Source of the DNA: Ophiobolus disseminans | Lineage: Eukaryota; Ascomycota; Dothideomycetes; Pleosporales; Phaeosphaeriaceae | Reading direction: 5' to 3' | NCBI GenBank assembly: GCA_010093685.1 | Contig: MU006231.1 | Location: 730,428 to 794,427, forward strand | DNA length: 64,000 nucleotides | In this document: positions 56,694-64,000 of the stretch, piece by piece | Numbering within the stretch: position 1 is the stretch's first letter | How the letters are laid out: each line of letters begins with the position of its first letter | Notes under the pieces: generated by a model | What the model was told of the DNA's origin: nothing | Database searches by the model: none | The model's input: only the letters and a program-made list of their open reading frames with translations | Program-made: the position numbers and the translations under genes

Positions 56694-58429
56694 ACGAGCC
56701 AGATTGAGGCTACAATTGCAGCAATCAAATTGCTTGAACCTAGAGAAAAATCCAGCTATTGCAAAATCGCAACAGAGTATTACTGCAACCGTATAACACT
56801 CGCGCGGAGATATCAAGGCCTTGCAAGCTCACGCAGTACTATGGCAGAAAACCAGCAAGCGCTCCACCCACAGCAGGAGCAGGAGCTCCTACGCTATATA
56901 GAGCGCCTCACAAAGCAAGGCCTACCTCCCTCAAGGCCTATGATAAGACGCTTTGCCTCACAGATAGCTAAAAGAGAGCTAGGCATACACTGGGTTGGTT
57001 GCTTTATCCAGCGCTACGACGTCTATCTCATCTCACGCTGGGCTACTGCAATCGATCGCTCACGCCACCAGGCCAATTCAGGCTTAAAGTATACCTTCTA
57101 CTTTGAGCTTCTAGCCAATACAACGTTGAGCCTTGCCATACATACAATATGGATGAGAAAGGCTTCCTCCTTGGGATAGTTACTAGGTCAAAAAGGGTGT
57201 TCGTCAGAAGGCTATATGAGGGGAAGCTTCGGGCTCACCTCCAGGATGGCTCTCACCTCACAATGGATTTCATTAAGTACTGCAATCAGAACAGGATTCT
57301 CCTCATGATCTATCCACATCATTCAACCCACACGCTTCAGCCGCTTGATGTGGTGATGTTCAAGCCTCTCTCATCTGCCTACTCAGGCCAGGTAGCAGCC
57401 CTTATGGAGAGGTGCCAAGGGCTCACTTCTATGAGCAAGAGAGACTTCTATCCAATGTTCATGGCTGCCTGGGAGGCCTCATTCAAGAAGAAGACTATAC
57501 TCAAGGCGTTTGAGGCAACTGGCGTCTCACCTCTCAATCCTCAGGTGATACTCAAGAGATTCCATACTAGCCAGCCTACACAAGGTAGCTCAAGCAATAG
57601 CAATTCGTCAGCCTTGAATGCCTCTAACTGGAAGGAAACTGAGAGCCTATTGCAGCAGGTAGTCAAGAATAGAGGTGATCCACAAGCTCAGAAGCTAAGC
57701 AAGGCCTTCCATTCAATCTCTGTTCAGAAAACGCTGCTTGAGCAGGAGGCTCAAGGCCTTAAGGAGGCTTTGATACACGAAAGACTGTGCAGGAAGCGAG
57801 GCAAGCCGCTGCCTCTAGGAGAGCCTGAGGAGTACCATGGTGGAGCTGTTATCTGGTCTCCAAGTAGGGTGAACAGACCACGTGATCTTCTGCAACAACA
57901 AAAGGCTGAGAAAGAGCAGCAACAGGTCCAAAAGGCAGAGGCAGCTAGGCTACGTAAGGAGAGGAGGCAGGCCAAGGCCCAGGCTACTCAGGCAAGGCGC
58001 AAGGCAAGGGCTGAGGCTAGGATAGTGAGGGAGAAGGAGAAGTCTAAAAAGGCTGTAGAGCAGGCCTCTAGAGCAGCTGCTTGGAGGACTCAACAACGAC
58101 TCCAACAAGCTCTTAAAGCGACTCAAAAGGGCAAAAAGATGAAGCTTAAGGCTTCTGCAAAGGCAGCCTCAAAAAAGAGAGTAGCTATAGAGCCTCAGGG
58201 TAGTGGAGAGGCCTCAGATGCTGCAGCAGGCCTGCAGCCCCACAGTCACGACACGGCCGAGAGATCAAGGTTCCAGCCAAATATGGATAGCTATATATAT
58301 AGGCCTATCAAACTCAACACTGAAAAATACCTCAGTAATAGCTATTGTACGTGGCTCTATAGCCTCAAGTTGAGCTGCTGTTTTGGTGTTCAAGGTGGCT
58401 CGAATGGCCGTGCACCTCGGTACCGATAG
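56694..58429 (+). pseudogene. Inactivated Fot1/pogo-type transposase
   Basis: The N-terminal part (from about 56694) shows the psq/CENP-B-like helix-turn-helix pattern: SQIEATIAAIKLLEPREKSS, LARRYQGLASSR, then the HTH_CENPB region around RPMIRRFASQIAKRELG. The codon where the start is expected reads ACG (56694-56696). Near 57115-57130 the frame shifts, and YNMDEKGFLLG (first catalytic Asp) continues in another frame from 57146. The core between it and HSTHTLQPLDVVMFKPL (third catalytic Asp) is only about 64 residues, much shorter than in working DDE enzymes, with an apparent deletion join at about 57241-57252. The C-terminal 200 residues form a long Lys/Arg/Glu/Gln-rich coiled coil. The enzyme cannot be active as written. 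Confidence 0.88.
58394..58420. repeat. Right terminal inverted repeat of the transposon
   Basis: Reverse complement begins CCGAGGTGCACGGCCATTCG. The two differences from the left copy are both transitions (A/G). Followed by TA at 58421-58422. Confidence 0.9.
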
Positions 58430-58683
58430 TACTTGTCTCGGACACTTATACTCCGTACCGTCGCAATACCTCCAAGCAACCACCCACCGTCGGAAATCCA
58501 CACCGCAGCCCTCTACAATCAACAGCATCCCAAAACTTACCTCTTCCAGTAACCGCCACCCACCCAGCAATCGCCCTTCCCCCTGCCAGGTACCCGGCCC
58601 AAACCCTGCCGCGGGTCAGCCTCCTCTCAAGCGGAAATACACACCGAGGTCTCCTACAATCCACGAGGCGGTGCGAAACTTGC

Positions 58684-58887
58684 CTATTTGGGTATCTTGC
58701 GGTGAGGCATTGGCGCGGCGTGCAATGCCGACAGTCTTCGATGCTTTTTCTGGGACTTACTGCTTCGGGTAATGGATAGAGCGTAGATAGAGATGAGCAG
58801 CAAGCTAGTAATAATGCCAGTGTGCTGTTTTGGGTGCGTGTGGTCGGATGGCGAAGCCGCAGCCAATAGGGATTTGGGGCGGGTCAC
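58684..58887 (-). CDS. Possible small membrane protein (67 aa)
   Basis: ATG-started 67-codon frame with a central hydrophobic stretch (TGIITSLLLISIYALSI) that could be one transmembrane helix and a basic C-terminal half (KKHRR). No family is recognised and a GTAAGT inside it could instead mark an intron. Low confidence. Confidence 0.25.
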   Translation of the reverse strand: MTRPKSLLAAASPSDHTHPKQHTGIITSLLLISIYALSITRSSKSQKKHRRLSALHAAPMPHRKIPK

Positions 58888-59332
58888 TGTGACATGGGGT
58901 TAGTTGTGGGAGGAAGTTGGATGCATTTTATGAAGACTGGGTTTTTTCGCTTGGAAATGGATGTAAAAGGGGGGTTTGTTTGCGTGTTGTGCGTCGCTTA
59001 TGGGAATGGCAGGCATGAGTATTACAACTCATATGCAGTTGTGCATACAAATTGTAAGTATGAAATGAAAAACAGACAAGAATACGCTACGCGCAAAAAG
59101 AGAACTCAACGGCAGTAAGCGAAAAACAATATTGCTAGCTTTACGGAGATGAACAGAGAAAAAGAAGCAGTTCCAATTCACATATTCGTGCCACGACTCG
59201 ATCAAGCGCAGTTACGTGTGCGTATTTAGGACAGCAATGCTAGTCACGCGACGGCACCTAATATCACAAAAATGAAAGAAAGGCGAGACTCTTACTATTT
59301 GCGTTAGCATTATCTAAGATGCGTTGAAGCAC

Positions 59333-59617
59333 TTACATAGTGGCGACATCAAATGGCGCATACCGAGCCTGAACATGGTGGGAGACTTTCTTATACCTGG
59401 TGGGCGGTTCTAGGCTGATGAAAGCGGCAGTTCCACGGCCATTTGGAGAGATGAACGCGTTGAAGCCTGTCCTAGTGAGACTGAGGCGGGTGGAGTTAAA
59501 GCCGTGATTGCACGTCGTGGTAAGATTAGGCCGATTGGAGGTGAATGTGATAGAACCTGAGCATACGGAGACGGTATAGTCGATGGTAAGGCCACTAAGG
59601 GTGTTGCACTTCGACAT
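59333..59617 (-). CDS. Possible fragment of a Ser/Thr-rich protein (94 aa)
   Basis: 94-codon frame with a beta-like, Ser/Thr/Asn-rich composition (SGLTIDYTVSVCSGSITFTS, then FNAFISPNGRGTAAFISL) and two possible N-glycosylation sites. It reads like part of a secreted protein, but the first ATG lacks a signal peptide, so an upstream exon may be missing or the gene may be broken. Donor-like GTATAAG and GTAAGTG sites lie in its 3' part. Confidence 0.3.
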   Translation of the reverse strand: MSKCNTLSGLTIDYTVSVCSGSITFTSNRPNLTTTCNHGFNSTRLSLTRTGFNAFISPNGRGTAAFISLEPPTRYKKVSHHVQARYAPFDVATM

Positions 59618-60258
59618 TAAGAAGCCCTAGCAATGGCGTCAGTTGTTCTGAGCTCTATGGCTTTGATAAGCGCGAGACCTAATAGAAGCGCGTAACTGGG
59701 TGTAACTACGTTGGCTGATTGTCCATAAATCATTGAGCAACGAGAGGGATTGGGAAAAGCTGGAAAGTCTGACGTGCTGAATAGGAGGCATGAGCAGGGA
59801 AATCGATGGCAAAATAGCGAGTTTTTGACATATGAAGACGAGATGAAAGTTATAGAGCTTGTGTAATTGTACATGAGAGAAGAAAGATACCATCAGATTT
59901 AAAACAAGAAGAAAAAAGCAAGATCAGTACTTCAAGGGATGATGAGAGTGCGCAAAAATCCATTCATAGTGAGCACTATCACAGCGCTGATGAGAAGGTG
60001 GCGTCATGGACGTGATCTGTGGAGGAATCTGCATACTGTCCAGGACATAACCTCATTCCAGCGAGTGTCTGACACGTACGAATCGAGGGTTAGAAATGTT
60101 GTGCAAAGCTTGAGCATCGAAACTTTAGGGAGCGAACATATATTTCGAAGTTGAAGTTCCTTGCGACACCACAGGCGCCCCTACGTGCTCACATGTAAAT
60201 GTTCAGTACAGAGATACGTCGCGCTGCCTGCGTTTACTGCGTCACTTCAGGTACAAAT

Positions 60259-60924
60259 TCAGACTTTTCGGGCGTTTGCACGTATTGCCAGCGATGTTGC
60301 GAGAATAGTTAGCTCATACTCCGAAGAATTCACAAACAGCAAATAATGACGATGGTGTGAGAGGGCTGGGCACGCTGAAGGAATTGACTTACACATGGAT
60401 CCAACAGCTGAGGGGATTTTAATCTCCGCTTTGCGTGAATGTTCACCTCCTCGAACGATGCGAAGTGTAGGTTGGGCTGAGGGATGAATCGATGCAATCT
60501 TACTGCCAATCCTCAGCTGCAACGACGTCTTCAAACGGAACTCCTTCATTCCGGGACACCCGGGGATGATGTGAATAGTGCGTAGGGTGATCAGAGTATA
60601 CGTAAAAGCCGGCGATCCTCTACTGATAGAACGATGTTGTGCGGTTGGAAGCGATATTTGTGACGAAGGTGGCAATCTGTTTGTTGGTATTGTTGAGAAG
60701 TGTTGGCGAATGGGGGGCGGCGCATCACATGTCATGAACATTATACAAGTCGTGAAATCGAGGGTTGTGATGCGGTTGCGGTGGATTGAAAAGTGTAGAA
60801 ATGACGGTGTCATTTGTTGATCGTTGTCGGTGGCGGCTGTTACCGCATCTCGAAGCAATACTCCAGAAGCTCGTGACATTACGATGTTGCCACATGCGAT
60901 CAAGATAGTGATGGCTCTTGTCAT
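60259..60924 (-). CDS. Possible secreted hypothetical protein (221 aa)
   Basis: 221-codon frame whose start (MTRAITILIACGNIVMSRAS) could be a signal peptide. The remainder has no recognised domain; Cys are few. A strong donor (GTAAGT at about 60393-60388) suggests the real gene may splice out the last 45 codons shown by the open frame. It may be a small secreted, effector-like protein or chance. Confidence 0.3.
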   Translation of the reverse strand: MTRAITILIACGNIVMSRASGVLLRDAVTAATDNDQQMTPSFLHFSIHRNRITTLDFTTCIMFMTCDAPPPIRQHFSTIPTNRLPPSSQISLPTAQHRSISRGSPAFTYTLITLRTIHIIPGCPGMKEFRLKTSLQLRIGSKIASIHPSAQPTLRIVRGGEHSRKAEIKIPSAVGSMCKSIPSACPALSHHRHYLLFVNSSEYELTILATSLAIRANARKV

Positions 60925-63900
60925 TCGGCAACGACAAGATGTACCTGCCTCCCGTCACCCAGTCGAGTGATTCGGACCAGTAGCGTACCAGTGTTTGTGA
61001 GTCCCGGAACCCACACCCGAGTGGTGTAACCATGGTTAGGTGCCAGGGGCAACGATGCCACTAAAACCTTGATCCACATTCTTGTGCGTGTGACTATATT
61101 GAGGACGTTGACTAGGAGCCGAGATGGTGAACGATTTGATGCGCAAGAATATCTGATCTCACCGCAACTGTCGTGCTAGCACGAGTATCCACTTTTGGTG
61201 TGCGTTACTGCGGCTGCCGTTCATGCTCATGCACGATGCTGCAGTGGCGACGATGTTTTGTGATGATGTTACAGCCTACGTCAGTTTGATGATGGATGGG
61301 AACCGACCCAGAAGAATTGAAACCCCTTGACAGTCAGGGCGGTGAGAGCATAAGACCAGGAACGGAGCCTGGTGTTGTCGTTCCGGAGTGATGCATTGAT
61401 TTACTGAGCTTCTGGATGTTGAGCTGATGATGAGACCTGAATGCATTTGTTGGCTCTGCTGCCCTCAATCAGCGAGTCCAGAACATATCCATGACGAGCA
61501 GTTCCAATTATGCGCATCTGACCCTCAAATGAGTGTAAACAATGGTTGAACTGCTCTACAGCTGTAAATGACAGATTAAATCGACCAATCAGCAAGCCTG
61601 CGTGCTTTTCCTGTCTTCAGCCGCTGTCATGGAATGATACGTGTGACAAAGCCATTGCTGCGTGCACCTGCGTTCAGTTCAAGCCATTTCCCAGCGCGTT
61701 CTGAGTCTTGAGCCTCACTCGGCGTGACACTGTTGAGGACGGATGTTTGCAGAATCTTCGGTAGTGGCCCTTGCTGTTGCTGCTGATGAAATCCCAGAAA
61801 TTCTGTGGTACCACAAAAGAATGATCCAGTCAGCGGGCCGGCTGCGTGCAGCATGGGGAAAACACTTGCAACGGTGACTGTGTTGCCTAGCTTTGAGAGA
61901 ATGCCGTTGTAGCGGTGTAGTAACCGCCTCAACCTCGCTTTGCGGAGAACCGGAGTCCGAAGAAGCTCTGAATGCCCGGAAGAGTACATCCATTGCTCAC
62001 CCTGTCTACATTCAGGTTCATGTCCTCTGAGTTTTGCACGAGCCAAAACCATGAGGAGAGGATCCACAGAGCTTGACGAAGGTCTACATACGCAATACAC
62101 CAGCCAGAAACATGAAGCTAGGTCGCACCTATGGCTACACGCTGTAAAAATTCCGGCCGATGTCGGTAGCCGGATACAGGCAGTCGTACGGTCGCATCGC
62201 ATGCGTCCCGGTGCATGCAATGCTGGAGAGCTGCGTGGCCAATTCGGAGGAGCTTTTCTGCCGAAGAAATTCGATTGGAACGAATATCTCCGAGCCGCGA
62301 ACGTGGTGAACTCTGCCTATGTTGCACAGCTTCTTGTGTTCGATAGCATTTGTGCTTGTAACACGACCAAACCGTGGGATGCTCCACAGGGCTGGCGTAC
62401 ATATTCCCAGTATTAGCGAATCAGATCACGGTGGACGACGCAAAGCCAGTCATGAAGCGAATTGGAATGTCAAGAACGCCGATTTAACGCCGTATCGCTT
62501 CGATGTATGACCTTCCGCCACTCGATCTAAATAAGTGCGGGAGGATCTGTAACGTCTGGATACTATGTACACAGTTATACTGTAGACACAAGACGATCAG
62601 CAGCGCCCACTGAAGGCGCATCAACGGCGTACGCAAATTCTGTGCACTCGAAAAGATGCACATGGAGATTGCATCCGATCGGGTTCTAGCAGACAGTGGT
62701 ATTTCACGTACAAATGCATCCTAGACGCGTTCGACAACGGATGTGAACTTGCCTGAGGCCATATCTTCTCCTCTCGACGAATGACCTGTCAACGGGTCGG
62801 TGGAATGCAAGATTTTGACTTCAGAAGGTGAAGAGGATCTGATCGAGTGAACTATGCTCGGGTATATTTCCTAGTGTTAAAGAGTGGTTGCTCGGGTAAG
62901 AAAACACGCTGGTCGTGGGATGACATTTGCAGAGAGTGTTCTCTTCAAGCCTAGAAGATTAGATATGCACGGACCGTCACGTGACCGGTTCGGACCCACT
63001 GCGGAGACTCGGCTCGTTGAGAAGCTGCAGCTTGACGTATGGTCAACTGCTCCCGGGTTCGAGGGGCTGCGCACACTGCATCGACGAAATGATTATGTGT
63101 TTCAGCTTGCATCCAGACGGAGCCGGCTGCAGGCGGCAACAGCATACAGAGCTCAGCCTTTCAAATACTGAAATTTTACGCCGCAGCTCAAGTGAGAATG
63201 TCTGGCGTGGTACAGTTGCACGTGCTGGCAGAAAGCGGACCTGGGAGGAGTTGAGTTTGGATGGAAACGCCGGCGTCATGATGGGCTGCGAACATGTTGG
63301 TTCCTGCACGGACAGCCCGATTTGGCCTAGGCATAATCCGAAGTTCTCTGTGTAACAATCGCCAGCCCGAGCTTTGAGGCTGGTGCTTGGGCTGGACTAC
63401 CCAGGGTAACGGTGCAGTCGAATTCATCGTTCGAAGTTGTGCACGTCGTCGACGTAGCACACTAGCTTTTATGTTCAACGCCGGGGCAACAGGGCAGCCG
63501 GGTCGATATTTGTGCAGGTACCGCTAGCGACTCTTTTCGTATGTTGCAGGTCAGGTTGCTGGGACCGGGGAGCAAAGAGCAGTCATGTGCGCGTAAAATG
63601 TGGATCGAGGGACGCATGCAGCTGCAGCCAAAGAACGAGGCGGGAGGTCAGTTTCGTAATTTCTCAGGCCCACGATTATCAACGACATGAGTCGTGCCGA
63701 GCGTCCCAGCAGCTCCTAATAGATTCATGGCGGTTGGATCTTATTCACTCTTGCGCATCTGATGGCCGTCCATACTGCGGCAGCTTATACATAGCAGAGA
63801 GCCAGCAGACAGCCGTGAGCAGAGGATAACACATGGGCTAGTGTGTTTTTAGCGGCGGCAGTGCTTTGATTGACGGGCTGTCGTGCAAATAAACGCAGCT

Positions 63901-64000
63901 GCATGTGCATTCGCACGCTGCATAATTTTCACTGTCTCGGCGGCGGCTCACAGAATGAAATGTTGAACTGGCAAAAGTCTGCCATGGTCGGGAGCCGGAG

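Larger units (their letters stand above)
56622..58420. mobile_element. Defective Tc1/mariner-superfamily (Fot1/pogo-type) DNA transposon
   Basis: 1,799 bp bounded by 27-bp terminal inverted repeats with two mismatches and flanked on both sides by TA, the expected target duplication. The flanks themselves are nearly palindromic (CGGTACCG), so a slightly longer element (56616-58426, 33-bp TIRs, also TA-flanked) is equally possible. It carries a broken transposase frame. Confidence 0.88.
58421..64000. other. Gene-poor right end of the window
   Basis: About 5.6 kb with no recognisable conserved gene. It holds three weak small candidates, listed separately, and many overlapping random frames. The absence of housekeeping genes next to a transposon suggests an accessory or repeat-adjacent compartment. 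Confidence 0.5.

Noticed and set aside
61627..62416. 197-codon minus frame and 158-codon plus frame on the same stretch
   Set aside because: They overlap on opposite strands, neither is recognised, and composition gives no reason to favour one.
1..64000. tRNA, rRNA, snoRNA or CRISPR features
   Set aside because: I saw no convincing cloverleaf with A and B boxes, no rRNA sequence and no spaced direct-repeat array. A tRNAscan-SE and Infernal run would be decisive; introns could hide snoRNAs I cannot see by eye.

Overview
The window looks like nuclear chromosomal DNA of a filamentous ascomycete, most likely a dothideomycete of the Pleosporales type. This is inferred from many short spliceosomal introns (about 46-111 nt, GT-AG, with CTAAC/CTGAC-like branch sites), HET-domain genes, a Fot1/pogo-type transposon and the mix of housekeeping genes. 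I cannot name the species. Exon borders below were set by hand from splice signals, reading-frame continuity and family knowledge.

Layout. About 0.2-2.0 kb (minus) holds a basic, low-complexity protein of unknown role. At 3.9-8.2 kb lies a large NOD-like receptor gene (HET-NACHT-ankyrin-ZZ) whose near-identical ankyrin repeats are interrupted by a 10-N assembly gap. A TenA/THI-4-like gene (9.4-10.4 kb) and an F-box-like relic (10.7-11.2 kb) follow. Then come conserved genes: the Cbf5/dyskerin pseudouridine synthase (11.7-13.3 kb) and a Sis1-type Hsp40 (13.9-15.2 kb). A second HET gene (16.4-18.7 kb) and a decayed large gene (19.8-22.9 kb) make this left third the accessory, self/non-self-flavoured part.

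The middle is dense and conserved: a small two-exon gene of unknown function (23.2-23.6 kb), a CaMKK-type kinase (24.2-26.9 kb), TRAPP subunit Bet5 (27.4-27.9 kb), and the 40S factor Ltv1 facing the 60S GTPase Lsg1 across a 230-bp shared promoter (28.5-32.3 kb). After a 3.1-kb gene-poor stretch come a Hal4/Sat4-like kinase (35.4-36.9 kb), a Slp1-type SUN protein (37.8-40.8 kb), a peroxisomal acyl-CoA dehydrogenase ending in SKL (41.3-42.9 kb), GPI-GlcNAc transferase subunit PIG-P (43.2-44.3 kb), a membrane-anchored histidine-phosphatase-fold protein (44.7-46.1 kb), a multicopper oxidase (48.4-50.4 kb), the SNF1/AMPK beta subunit (53.0-54.8 kb) and a small double-TM protein (55.1-55.7 kb).

The right end holds a 1.8-kb defective pogo/Fot1-like transposon with clear terminal inverted repeats and TA flanks (56.6-58.4 kb), then 5.5 kb of gene-poor DNA with only weak candidates for small, possibly secreted proteins.

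Functional threads: ribosome and rRNA maturation (Cbf5, Ltv1, Lsg1), stress and energy kinase signalling (CaMKK, Hal4-like, SNF1 beta), the secretory/ER route (Bet5, PIG-P, Slp1), and fungal innate recognition (two HET genes). I found no secondary-metabolite cluster, CRISPR array, rRNA or convincing tRNA.
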